Part shown: positions 1 to 10,964 of the stretch, in pieces
How positions within the stretch are numbered: the stretch's first letter is position 1
Layout of the letters: every line of letters starts with the position of its first letter
NCBI RefSeq assembly: GCF_027887165.1
Contig: NC_077235.1
Coordinates: forward strand, 17,693,383-17,757,382
Length of the DNA stretch: 64,000 bases
Direction: 5' to 3'
Source: Monodelphis domestica
Taxonomy: Eukaryota > Chordata > Mammalia > Didelphimorphia > Didelphidae
Made by a program: the position numbers and the translations under genes
The notes under the pieces: model-generated
Database searches by the model: none
What the model saw: only the letters and a program-made list of their open reading frames with translations
Told to the model about the DNA's origin: nothing

Positions 1-1575
1 TAATAAACAACAGAATTTGCAGTTCTTAATAATGCAATTGTTTTAGTCCCAGTTTTGCCACAGAAATGATCATTTTCCATTTCTAGGTCTTGGTGTCAGT
101 AAAATGAGACAATGGGCCTAGAGACTCATCTAATCAGTGTGGTTCTGAACATATTAATTAATCTCACTGGGTCACAACCTCTTCCCATATAAAATGCAAA
201 ATACTATTCTCGATTTCTGAGGTCATGTCAAGTTATAAACTGTATTCGATAATCCTAGACGGTCCATAAAGTTCCTTCCTACTCTAAAATTGTCTTCTTC
301 TCTGATCTTTATGTTTAAAAAATATTCTATGACTAGTTTACCAAAATCTGATCTATAAGTTACTCTTACTGCCTTAATTTTCCCTCAATTCAATATTCTC
401 TTTTGCTTTTGTAATACTATCCTCTACCTCCAAGCAGCAGTTGCAACACAGCATACCAGGGCTTGATCACCCAACTTCCACTGACACTTGCAGGGTGGCT
501 ACTATTACTTTCAAGATTCTAAGGATAATCTTGTGGGTGGCTAACCTCCTAACATTAGCTCATAAACCTCAATCAGTATGTTTTCCTTACAATTAGCAAA
601 TATAATCAGTTAGTTCTTTAGCAAAGGCCTTTACTCAAATGGCCTAGTTAGTATGAGTAGCCATTAAAAACTATTTTCTCCAAGTTCCTTCTGATTAGGC
701 TGGGCAGGGTGTTTTACCACTGAGCAGGTCCTACCATAATGTGTGAACAGGCCACAGGGTTTCTGGGCAACTGTTCCCAGAAAGGGTGCCCAACAGATGG
801 ACTCCTTGGCAGCACGGTATTTCTCCTAGACAGGTTGATCCACTGGATTCACTGAGCTCCTTCAATGGGCATATGCAGTCTGTTCGATCTTCAGCCACTG
901 GCCTAGCTAAGGGGCACTCTTCTGTTAGAGTGTTTTTGTGCTCTTTTCTGTTGCAGTTCTATTAGTTAGAGTTAGGGCAGCAACCTTTTAGTTTAGAGCT
1001 TTGACTCCCTCAGAGCCTCAGCTCTGGGAATACCTCTGGCCAAGAGATGGGAAAAATTCCTGACTTTTTGATTCAAGAATCCTTCAAGGCTCACTCCTTC
1101 CCATATTGTCTTTAAGTGTTCAATTTCAATTCAGTCAGTTCCACTTTTCATAGTATTTTGAAAGTCTTCTGTAGATAAATATCTAGGCACAAAGATATGA
1201 ATGAAACCTGTGTCCTAGAATCAAGTACAATGTCTCACTGGCATTTGAGCCATCCAAGCCTCAGACCTTTGTCAGCATATTTTACTTATGGAATACGTTT
1301 CCTTTTATTTTTTAATATTTCTGTCTTTTACTCCAATAGATCTTTATCTTTTCTGAAGTTTCACTGGAGTAAACCCTCCTACATTTATATAATCAGAATG
1401 GAGAATTTTTCAGACCCATTCACCAGATTTTGTTACGCACATACATTAGAAATGCTACATGCAAAAATTCATTATTAAATATGCTTTATGGGGGAAAAGT
1501 AATAGATTCATTTGTCCATCTGTAACAAGAGTTTACTTAAAATTCTAGTAATCCTTTTCTACTTGAAATTTTAAG
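1..1575. other. Non-coding stretch, nothing recognised
   Basis: AT-rich sequence with no long open frame, no SINE or LINE that I can name and no RNA gene. Short frames here have no splice context or recognisable motif. It ends at the possible splice acceptor of the candidate exon that follows. Confidence 0.5.
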
Positions 1576-1732
1576 CTCACGGTACAGAAGGAAATGGAAG
1601 TGCTTCTCTGAGTTGTTAGCTGTCAAAGAAAATTCTAATGATGATTCAAACGTGGATTTGGAAACAATCTCCAAAGCTATTTTGTCCAACCCAGACCTGA
1701 CAGTGATGTTCTATAACGTCCCCGACAAGTGA
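1576..1732 (+). CDS. Possible terminal coding exon, unidentified gene
   Basis: A pyrimidine-rich stretch ends in TTTTAAG at 1575 and could be a splice acceptor. The frame running through it stays open for about 52 codons to a TGA at 1730-1732. The peptide is hydrophilic at first (RYRRKWKCFSELL), then has a helical-looking stretch (DLETISKAILSNPDL) and ends MFYNVPDK. The composition looks more protein-like than the surrounding frames. An AATAAA overlaps the stop (1732-1737), which is close for a poly(A) signal. I do not recognise the protein. No partner exon was found in the window, so it could also be an old pseudogene fragment or chance. Confidence 0.25.
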
Positions 1733-1737
1733 ATAAA

Positions 1738-2779
1738 CTCTCCTTGAAAAACTCCAGTAAGAGTGAAGGTACTAACTCTTAAGGGAGTCTATTCAACTCT
1801 GGGAGCATTCTAATTATTAGGAATGTTTCCCTTACATCAAGCCTACATTTACTTGTTCTAAGGGATCAAGCAGAACAAATTTCACTCTCTTCCATGAGGA
1901 AACCTTACAAATATTTGAAGAGAGATATATTGCTCATGCGCCCAACTTCTAAGTCTTCACAAAATTCCAACTCTTGTGTGGTTTTCTTAAGAAGTCCTTC
2001 AGTACCCTTGCCATTATTCTCTGTTAAACCAAACTCAGTACTCTAGATGGAGTCTAACCAGGATGAAATACAATGGAATTTTCATTTACCTGGAAACTAT
2101 GCTTCTCTTAATGTAAGCTATGATTATATTAGTTTTCTTGGCTGCCATATCAGATTGCTGACCAACAGAGAGCTTAAATACATGAAAACAATAAGTTGGT
2201 TTTTTACATTTGGATTTGATGTAAGGAGAAAGAATTAACAAACTTTCTACCCACAAGGAACTTACCCTGCCCATATTTACCTAGCCATGCTTACTCAACT
2301 GTTCAACCTATAAAGTTTTTATTTTATTTTCAAAGCCAAGTATACAAAGCATTTGTGCCACTGCCTCTCACAGTTGAGGTCTATGGAACACCTATATTCA
2401 AAGTACTCTGGGAGTACTCAAGCCCCTATCAATGAATTCAATTTTTCTTTAGATAGCCAGAGACATAATTATTTCAAACCAAAAGCATTTGATGAAATAG
2501 AAAGCCAACAAGATTTATAACAGAATGTTCTATAAACCTAGAGTGCATTCTGCCGCATGTTTATACCCAATCACCAGGGGGCATGAGAATCCACCAAGAT
2601 AATACAAAAGGCTCCATGCATAGAATATGGGTATGGAAGAACAACCTGAATCTCTGACACTCTATATAACTTCATGGTTTTTAATTTTTTTCAGGTTTTT
2701 TTAAAATGGTTTAGGAACTTAGAAGAAACCTTATTCCAAGGTAAAAAGAAAAAAAATTGCTTTTCTCCAGTGATTAGTG
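1738..2779. other. Non-coding stretch, nothing recognised
   Basis: AT-rich unique-looking sequence. Two opposed frames of about 60 codons overlap at 2047-2274, with no motif or splice support. I see no repeat that I can name. Confidence 0.4.
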
Positions 2780-3475
2780 ATTTGGAGCATTTTTATATGA
2801 ATATTATTAATAGCATGGATTTTTTCCTTTGAAAACAGCCTGTTCATATTCTTTTCAGCATTTATCCATTTGGGACTAGCTCTAGTTCTTACAAATTTCA
2901 GTCTCATATGTATCTTGGAAATGAAAGCCTTATCAGAGAAATGGGCTCTAATGATTTTTTCCTCGGGTAACTATTGCCATTCTATATTTGGCTACATTGG
3001 TTTTATTTCTGTAAAACATTTCTTATTTTTGCCTTTTCAAAACTGTCTATCTTACCTTCTATGATCTTCTCTAACCCCTATTTGTACAGGACCTCTTCCT
3101 CCTATGTAGAGATGCAAAAGATAATTTATTTCTTCTTTTTCTAATTATTTATGATAATCTCTTAATCATATATCTACTTAGAGCTTATTACTATATACAG
3201 CATGAGATATATGTAACTCTAGTTTATGCCAGATTGCTTTCCAGTTTTTCCAAAAGATTTTGTTGAGTTATTAACCAAGGTATCCATGATATTTGGTTTT
3301 ATCAAATACTATTCTACTATGTTTGCTTCTCTATGTTGTTTACCTAATCTGTTCTACTGGGTAATCTCTTCCTTTTTAAATTAATACCAAATAATTCTCA
3401 TGATTATTGCATTGTACTATAGCTTGAGCTCTATACTGCAAGGCCCTCTTCTCTTCTTACTTTTATTAATTTCCA
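2780..3475 (-). mobile_element. Old L1 ORF2 fragment, antisense
   Basis: Diverged counterpart of the ORF2 segment seen better preserved at 11.9-12.5 kb. The order of landmarks (the segment before the region corresponding to IDKWARD, then KALIRKM-like, then the stretch near TVFYKTAVI) runs in the same antisense direction. Many stops and indels, so non-functional. Confidence 0.5.
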
Positions 3476-3480
3476 TTGGG

Positions 3481-4110
3481 ATTGTTGAAAAAATTTTCTA
3501 GATTACATGTCAATACAATTTTTAATAATCATTTTCTGACATTTTAAGATCTAAGTTTTCTCCTTCCCTATCATTTTTTCTCTATCCCCAAGAAAGCAGG
3601 TAAGATGATATAGTTTGCACATGGGTTATCACACTATACATATTTCCACATTTGTCATACTGTCAAAGAAAACACATAATGCTTATACTAGAGAAAAATT
3701 CATAAAAGAAATAAAATGAAGAAAGGCATGCTTCAATCTGCATTCAAACTCCATCACTTCCTTCTATGGCAGTACATAGCCTTTTTTCATCATCAGTCCT
3801 TAGGATCTGTCCTAAATCCTTGCACGACGGGTGATACTTAATCATTTCCCAGTTGATCATCGTACTTGATTGCAGTTACTGTGTACAACATTTTCCCGGT
3901 TCAACTCATTTCATTTTGCATCACTTCATTTAGGTTTTTCCAGGTTTCTTGGTGATCATCTTGTTCATTCTTATGATTTAATAGCATTCTATTACAAATA
4001 TATACCATGACTTGTTCAGCCAATTGATGAACATACCTTCAGTTTCCAATTCCTTGCCACCACAAAAAGAGACGTAGACCTAATAGTAGTATTGTTGGGT
4101 CCTTTCATTT
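3481..4110 (-). mobile_element. L1 3' end relic, antisense
   Basis: Starts with an L1 3' UTR-like antisense sequence (ATTTTCTGACATTTTAAGATC, related to 12790-12860). It then runs into the antisense end of ORF2, with the region equivalent to TGTTCAGCCAATTGATG and CCACCACAAA as in the younger L1 at 11.65 kb. Diverged and interrupted by stops. Confidence 0.55.
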
Positions 4111-4134
4111 AACAACACCACTAGTAGTTCTGTA

Positions 4135-4375
4135 TTCTGTTGGTGAAACTGTAGCATGGGTGCCACAGGTGTGCTGGGGATGGGGGAGAAGGACTGCTCC
4201 ATTCTCCCTCTATACCACACCTAAGGACATCTTTTGCATGCCCCACCCCTCTGTCCAGCTACCCAATGCAAGCACTTCCTCCCTTCTGCTGTCTGGGGTA
4301 CTGTAGGGAGGGGGCTCACAGGCAGCTTAAAGGTACAGTTTGGGCACTCTATTTCAAAAACATTCACGAACTCTG
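4135..4375. mobile_element. hAT-type non-autonomous element (degraded)
   Basis: The two ends are imperfect inverted repeats: left ...GTTGGTGAA..., right ending TTCACGAACTCTG. The subterminal GAGTGCCC-like sequence (antisense GGGCACTC near 4343) and the GGGTGCCACAGG stretch resemble the elements at 34.07 and 54.81 kb. A clean 8-bp duplication could not be read. Confidence 0.4.
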
Positions 4376-4625
4376 TCCTAGATGAATTTTTTCTAGTTCT
4401 ATGAAATATTTTTGTTGTAGTTGGTTTGGTAGTGCACTGAATAGGTGAGTTAATTTCAACGGTATTGTCATTTTTATTATATAGGCCTGACTATATGACA
4501 TAAAACTTCTAAAACATGCTCAAATAACATAGTTTTATCATGATTTGATATCTAAATCTAATTATATTGTCTTTTCTTTTAGTTTTTAAAAGCCCTCATC
4601 TCTTGTTTTAGTATGAATTCTAATA

Positions 4626-4764
4626 AGAGTGGCAAGGACTAGGCAATGGGGGTTAAGTGACTTGCCCAGGGTCACACAGCTAGGAAGTATCTGAGACCAG
4701 ATTTGAACCCAGGACCTCCCAGCTCTGGGCCTGGCACTCTATCCACTGTGTTCTCTAGCTGTCC
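4626..4764 (-). mobile_element. tRNA-derived SINE, partial, antisense
   Basis: Matches the antisense body of the window's common SINE: GGCAATGGGGGTTAAGTGACTT, then CCCAGGGTCACACAGCT, then a degenerate head near 4755. The A-rich tail end is missing. Confidence 0.8.
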
Positions 4765-5326
4765 AATTTTCATTATATTTTCAAAACAATAATGAAGAAA
4801 CACTGTTATCAACAGATGTCAACTTAGAAAAGTTGCCCCTTTCAGTTTATATTTGATTGCCAGGAAATCAGCAAGTGTTTTCTAAATAAAATGTTTGAAC
4901 ATTTGGCATCAACTTCACAATCCAAACATTTTTTCTTCCAATAAAAACAATTTGAGCAATAAACACTTCCAAAGGAAAGAAGGTACTTCAGTCATTGGCT
5001 GAAAGAAGCATCTAGATAAGTGAGGAGATATTGAAAGAGCACTGCACTAGCACTACTCAATAAATTCTTCACCTGGTCAAGGTGAACCTTGTACCAGGGT
5101 ATGAATGAACAGATAGATTTCACCACTGAGCCACCATTGGCAATCTCTGAAGAGTATGACAAATGAAAGAGGTACTATAGAAACAAGAGGCGGGAAAAGG
5201 AATAAGATGGAGTCTGTAAAACTATAGGCCAGTACATTTGATTTTGATTCCTAGGAAAATGGACTATTAAACTAGGTAGTTGGTGAACATCTAGAAAAAA
5301 GAAGTCTGGCTTCACCAAGAATAGAT

Positions 5327-5537
5327 GGGGGGGGGGGGGTACAGCTGGGGAGCTCAGTGGATTGGGAGCCAGACCTAGAGATGGGAGGTCATGGGTTCAA
5401 ATCTTAACTCAGACACTTCCCAGCTGTGTGACCCTGGGCAAGTCACTTCATCCCCATTGTCTAGTCCTTACTGCTCTTCTGCCTTGGAACCAATACACAG
5501 TATTGATTCCAAGATGAAGATAAGGGTTTAAAAAAAC
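5327..5537 (+). mobile_element. tRNA-derived SINE
   Basis: Full-length copy beginning at an unusual run of about 12 G, with the GGGTTCAAAT box-B-like core and a terminal TAAGGGTTTAAAAAA tail. It lies inside the CR1/L3 relic and directly before another SINE. Confidence 0.9.
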
Positions 5538-5544
5538 AGATCAT

Positions 5545-5730
5545 GGGGGGAAGCTAGGTTGTATAGTGCTTAGAGAGCCAGACCTGGAAACAGGAGGTTC
5601 TGAGTTCAAATATGACCTCAGACACTTCCTAGCTGTATGACCCTGGGCTAACCCTTACCACTCTTCTGCCTTGGAACCAATACTTAGGATAGATTCTAAG
5701 ATAGAAAACAAGGATTATTTAAAAAAAAAA
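5545..5730 (+). mobile_element. tRNA-derived SINE with flanking duplication
   Basis: A second SINE in the same orientation, with an internal deletion after the CCCTGGGC core. It is flanked by AAACAGATCATG on the left and AAACAAATCATG on the right, an 11/12 match read as its target-site duplication. It therefore inserted separately from its left neighbour. Confidence 0.9.
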
Positions 5731-6130
5731 CAAATCATGCTAGACTATACTTATTTTATTTTCCAACAGGATTAAAAAGTAGTCTAATCAGAAGAACGAT
5801 TACAGGTATAGGCTAAACCTAGGTTTTAGGACAGCATTTGACAAAATTACTAATTTAATTCTTGTGGGAAAGATGGAGAGGAGTAGACTAGAAGACAGCA
5901 ATGTTAGATGGATTAATAACTGAATGCATGGCCATACCCAAAGAGCAGTGATTAATGATTTGATGCCAGTTTGGAAGGAATGCTTCAGGTATCTGTACCT
6001 GGCCCTCCAATGCCAACATTTTTGTCAAAGCACTGGATAAAGACATAGAAGGAATGATTATGAAATTTGCAGATAGTATAAATAAATCTCAGAGCAATAA
6101 CAAATGCACTATAGGCAGAAAATGTTTAAA

Positions 6131-6694
6131 GAAGATACAAAGCAATCTTCTCTAACTTAAAAATTAACTATAACATCGTCCTGAGAACATGTCATATATA
6201 TAACTATTTTCAAAGATTTTATTTGAAAACACAAAATTTAAATGCTGAATCTGCACATTTGCTTTTGCTTCAACTTAACAGCAAGAAACAAAAATCATTT
6301 TCCATCTGATGTTACGCATTTTCTACAGTAATTATGTAATGAATATGAATACCCCTGAAAAGGTTATCCTTTGCCAACAGACCCTAAACCAGAGATTCTG
6401 GATCTGAGATAAACATATTGCCAGGGGCCAAAGATATTTGGGGAATATTTCATGAATAAATTGTACTATTAAAACCAATTTCTTTTATTTCTTCTATTTT
6501 TACTTACACGCGTGATAAACTCTAAAAGGAAGGATGGCTAATAGGTTCTCCTTGGAGAGGCAAAAAAACAATTAAAACTGACTATATTGTTGAAAACATG
6601 GGAGGTGATGAGATCAGTAAAACAGCAGAGAAGAAGAGAAGATCCAGAATATAATGTGGAGGGATCTCCTACATTTGGTGGGTGTGGTGTGAAT
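6131..6694. other. Non-coding stretch, nothing recognised
   Basis: AT-rich sequence with no named repeat and no convincing frame. Confidence 0.4.
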
Positions 6695-6707
6695 GAAAAG
6701 CAAAGGA

Positions 6708-6925
6708 GGAGGCAGTTGTGTAGCTCTGTGGATTGAGAGCCAGTCCTAGAGATGAAAGGTTCTGGGTTCAAATGCGGACTCAGACACTTCCCAGCTGTGT
6801 GACCCTGGACGAGCCACTTCACCCCCATTGCCTAGCCCTTACCACTCTTGCCTTGGAACCAATACATACTATTTATTCTAAGGCAGGGGGTAAGGATTGT
6901 TTTGAAAATTAAAAAAGAACAAAAA
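6708..6925 (+). mobile_element. tRNA-derived SINE with 13-bp TSD
   Basis: Complete SINE (GGAGGCAGTTGTGTAG head, box-B-like GGGTTCAAATG, A-rich tail). It is flanked by a perfect GAAAAGCAAAGGA duplication at 6695-6707 and 6926-6938, showing L1-type insertion. A 96-codon minus-strand frame crosses it and is an antisense artefact. Confidence 0.95.
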
Positions 6926-6938
6926 GAAAAGCAAAGGA

Positions 6939-8499
6939 ATGGAGATAGAATGATCTTCATGTATTAAAATAATGTCAAAAGATTCAAGTGAAGGCCCCAG
7001 CATCCTGAGTGGACCACTGGGGAGGACTGATAGGAAGGCAAAGATCTTAGTTCCACAAGATGAGAAGGCTTAGACTGAATGACACCTTAGCACCAATTAA
7101 AGGAATATCCTCACCAATAAGATCATGGATACCCCCAAAGAATCACATTTAAATGTGGCACTCTCAGAATCTAAAAATTAATGTTCTTTTCTATATCATA
7201 CTTAATTATTTGCATAAATTTGGAGCCCTCAGTCATTTTTTAAATGTGGCACTAAATTAGAATACCTTTCAGGTTTTACTGTCCAACTAGTTCTAATGTT
7301 TTCACCAAAGTGACACTTAGCATTCCTCTTATCTTCCATGTGAATAGACAAACTGACAAAATGAAGGAAACTTGAATAGGACTGAACTGATCTTTTTATA
7401 TAGAAATACCTGTTTCTATGGAAACTGTTTCTTTGTTTCTATTCAGAACAAATGTCACTTCAACAATACAAGCATTTGTATACCTCAGCATCCTAAGGAT
7501 AAGGGCAAATACAAGTGTTTTTAAGGTAGGCTTAAAATGAAGAAAAACATGCTCTCTTCTAACTCAAATAGGTCTCTAACCCATTTGCCATGAGCATATC
7601 AGAAAAACACTTCACGGATTTGTTACATGGAAAAATAAATTGAGAGGCATGCCCAGAATGAATTGTGTTATTATTTATAAGCTCTAATTCCATTTATGCT
7701 TAGGACAAGGTCGCCCCAGGAGATATTGCCCTCCCTTCTAAGGTAACCTCATACATACTTTGGATGTATTTCATATACGCCTATTTATAAAACACGTCTT
7801 TACCATCCAGGGTGGCTGGATGATGTGAAGAATGGCCACTATCAAGGGCACACTCTTGTTTTCCCCCTTGCACTCTCTCTTAACTCTGGACAATCCCAGA
7901 ACCCATCTGGGATGCAGCTAGCAGGTAGAACTCCTTAACAATGGACAATTCTCTCATCTTCTCACTTTCCAATAGCTGCCTAACTGCTCAAAGAGCTTAG
8001 ATGAGGTGGTAGTCAACAACTCTACTCTTTCTTGATGAGATGAGATTCTCAAAAGTATGTCTCATTCTGAATACATACCTAGTCTATCACTTCTCAGTCA
8101 GGAGGTTGACTTATCTGATCATTTCTGTAAAACTACCGTTCATAATTGCATTGATCAGAATTCTTGAGTCTATTATTATAGTTTTTCTAATATTATTTTG
8201 GTATCAATTTTTTCTTAGTTGTGCTCATTTCACTATGCATCAATTGAAAGTGATAGTCAAGTAGCATCAGGTGCTACCATGCCTTGCTTATTTGTAGACT
8301 TCTACTTGTGTCCCTGATTATGTGGAAATTTTCTTCTCTTGCCTAGTTCCATTTTTTCCTCCTTAGCATATCATTTTTCCCATCTCTTTTCATCTTTTTT
8401 CTTTTACAGTCATCAAAACATAGAAAAATCACTCCCAAGCCCTCTCTTTGACACCTTATGACACTAGATTTAAAGGAACTTATATCATTTCCTGGCCTC
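6939..8499. other. Non-coding stretch, nothing firmly recognised
   Basis: No gene seen. The part around 8090-8260 faintly resembles diverged antisense L1 ORF2 (GTGCTCATTTCACTATGCATCA, as in the L1 3' parts elsewhere). The rest is unassigned. Confidence 0.35.
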
Positions 8500-9286
8500 A
8501 TTGTTTAGAATGCAAATAAATCATCTGAATAAAGTCTTCTCAAGTTGTTGCTTACATATACCTTTTTATATTTTTCTTTACTCCAATGTGCATTGTATTT
8601 AAATTTTTCAATTCAGCTCTGATCTTTTCATCAGGAATGCTTAGAAATGTTTTGGGTTCAGTTTTTCCTAACTGTAGGAGAAAACTCAGTTTTTTGGTAC
8701 TAATTTATTCTTGTTTCTAACAAGACTATATATCTTTTGCCTTTTGGAATATTGCATTCCATGTTGTCATTCCCTATAAATGTTAACTGTCATACCTTGT
8801 GTGATGCTGATTGTGGCTCCTTGGTATTTGCATTCTTTCTGACTGGTTGTGGTGATGACTGGTGGTGGTGACTAGAGCACTTTTCTATTTTTACTTTGTC
8901 ATCTTGTTCTAAGAGATCAGGGCAGGTTTTGCTTAAGATTTCTTGAAATTTGATGTCTATGCTTCTTAAATTACCTCTCCTTTACTTGTTTTCTAGAACA
9001 GGATTGTTTTGTTTAGTTTTTGCATTTAAGATAACTCATATTTTCTTTAATTTCTCTAATCTCTGACTTTGTTTTAATTTTTCCTACTGGTTTACAATCA
9101 TTATACTTTAATACAGTCCATTGTAATTTTCAGGGAGTCTATTACTTAGATAAAATTTTGTGCCTCTTGGAATAGGTCGTTAATTCTATTCCCCAATCTG
9201 TGCAACTTAGTTCTCATTTCTTTTCTAAATTTTTCTACTATCACTTTCTTTCAATTTATGATGATACCATTTTAACCATTTTTATA
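8500..9286 (-). repeat. Possible old ORF-bearing repeat, antisense
   Basis: Read on the minus strand it contains A-rich, degenerate coding-like sequence with segments such as CCTGCCCTGATCTC, GGAGCCACAATCAG and ATTCCAAAAGGCAAAAG, a pattern I associate with an old interspersed mammalian repeat. I cannot name the family. Stops in all frames. Confidence 0.25.
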
Positions 9287-9303
9287 CTCTAGTATCATTT
9301 CTT

Positions 9304-9507
9304 TTTTTTTTTTTAAACCCTTACCTTCCGTCTTGGAGTCAATACTCAGTATTGGCTCCAAGGCAGAAGAGTGGTAAGGGTTAGGCAATGGGGGTCAAGT
9401 GACTTGCCCAGGGTCACACAGCTGGGTAGTGTCTAAGGCCAGATTTGAACCTAGGACCTCCCGTCTCTAGGGCTGGCTCTCAATCCACTGAGCTACCCAG
9501 CTGCCCC
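9304..9507 (-). mobile_element. tRNA-derived SINE, antisense, with 17-bp TSD
   Basis: Complete antisense copy from the poly-T to CAGCTGCCCC. Flanks CTCTAGTATCATTTCTT (9287-9303) and CTCTAGTATAATTTCTT (9508-9524) match at 16 of 17 positions. The near-intact TSD points to a fairly recent insertion. Confidence 0.95.
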
Positions 9508-9524
9508 CTCTAGTATAATTTCTT

Positions 9525-10640
9525 ATAGGAATTCTAATTGTGAAAAAGCTAAGTGTTTTTCCTTTGGGGTTTTTCTTATCTTCTGGGTTTATATCTTAGA
9601 CACCTTATAACTCTTAATTTTTTTTGTTTACTCACTCTTCTAGCAATGTACTCTGAGCAATCAGCTACTGCTGGCCTATCTGGGAGCCCTACAGACCTTC
9701 TGCAATATTGGTTGCTCTAGGAGACAAACTCTTCCCTTTGGTAGAGGAGTCATTCCGCAAATCTGTCTCTAAATGACCCCTTGATTGGAGTTGAGAGCAC
9801 TAGGTCCCAAACGTGATCTCTAAGATGTGAATATAGGCCAGTGGTTGAGTCCATAATTTCTTTTGGCCTAGCCAAGTGCTTTAGATGCCTCATCCATGTG
9901 CCTGATTCTTCTTTAAAAATCCTAGCTATTGGCTTGGGCCAGGGCTGAATCAGTGACCAGCTCTGAGCTCCAAGTTCCTGCTCCTAGCCCTGACTATGAT
10001 CTGATTATAGACCAGTCCTGGGCATTCTTGTGCTGCTGGCCTAGATGAGAGCTCAGAGAAACCCTCTGGGAAGCACTATGCTGTTAGTTTGGTTCAAGGA
10101 CTATGTTAGTGATCAGATCTGGGTGCCGATACTACTGGTTTAGATCAGAGCTCTGGGCACTGGGTCCATGATCCTAGTCCATCCTTGTTGTGGAGTTCCT
10201 ACCCTAGTCTTGCCCATAAGTTGAATTTAAGATCTTGAACTCAAAATATGACCTACTGTTGTTTCTCCTTTAATTTCCCAATCACTACTTAGTCAAGTAT
10301 TTTTATCACTATTAGAGTTGTTATGGAGGGAACTGGACTACACTGCTTCTTCCTACTCTATTTCTCCTTTTTCTCTTCATTCAAATGAGAAAGTAGAGAC
10401 CATAAGGAGAGTGACATGACCAAAGACATGACATTATTTGCATACTGAGCCCCTGGTAGTTTATAAAACAAGACTCTGGGCCTGAATGCTCAGGAGTTTA
10501 AGCATTATAGTGTGTCCCCATCTAAGAAGGTTCCTAGTTTCAGGGTATACCTTGCCTTTCACACTTGTAGCCACAAAGTTTAGTACATAATAAAAAATTG
10601 ATGCTCGTTCATTCATTCATCTATTTACTCTTCCATTCTT
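9525..10640. other. Non-coding stretch, unassigned
   Basis: Moderate-GC stretch with repeated phrases built on CAGAGCTC, GGGCAC and CCTAG, possibly the continuation of the old repeat to its left. No open frame of note and no RNA gene. Confidence 0.3.
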
Positions 10641-10649
10641 TTACTCATT

Positions 10650-10775
10650 AAAATATAAGCACCTTTAGGTCAGGGGCAGATTGAGATTGTTCTCTTTGTC
10701 TCCGTCTCTCTCTTTGGTATCCCTATAATGTAACACAGAGGGCCATAAAGTAAGCACTCAATAGAAGGCTGTAGG
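10650..10775 (+). repeat. L2/MIR-type LINE tail relic
   Basis: Resembles the common mammalian old-LINE 3' tail: ATATAAGCACCTTTAGGTCAGGGGCAG, followed by TTGTATCCC-like and GTAAGCACTCAATAGA phrases. A related stretch is at about 26430-26530. Confidence 0.4.
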
Positions 10776-10964
10776 GTGAATGAGAAGTCCAAAAGGATTT
10801 GAAACGTACTTTGTGTGGCCTGTCCATGTTTATCCTATACAAACATATCTTAGTAATGTTTGACAAACCATTTCTAAAAGCCATGGGGTGCTGAATAGGG
10901 ACAGAGAAAATCATGGAACTGAGTTGACTACAATTAAACATCTTTAAGAAAAATAAACTTACTC

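Larger units (their letters stand above)
4985..6130 (+). mobile_element. CR1/L3-type LINE relic, split by two SINEs
   Basis: The left part (about 4985-5326) and right part (about 5731-6130) form one reverse-transcriptase ORF relic. The first includes CTATAGGCCAGT and GAACATCTAG. The second includes the degenerate RT block reading AFDK, then a segment resembling the SVLGP/LF region and AAAGACATAGAAGG. Two SINEs sit between them. The family name is from memory of CR1/L3 consensus and needs a library search. Confidence 0.5.

Noticed and set aside
5327..5339. Run of G as a possible quadruplex or regulatory site
   Set aside because: It is an expanded start of a SINE copy. Similar C runs at 32.35, 32.47 and 45.49 kb lie in LTR or L1 sequence and are slippage products.
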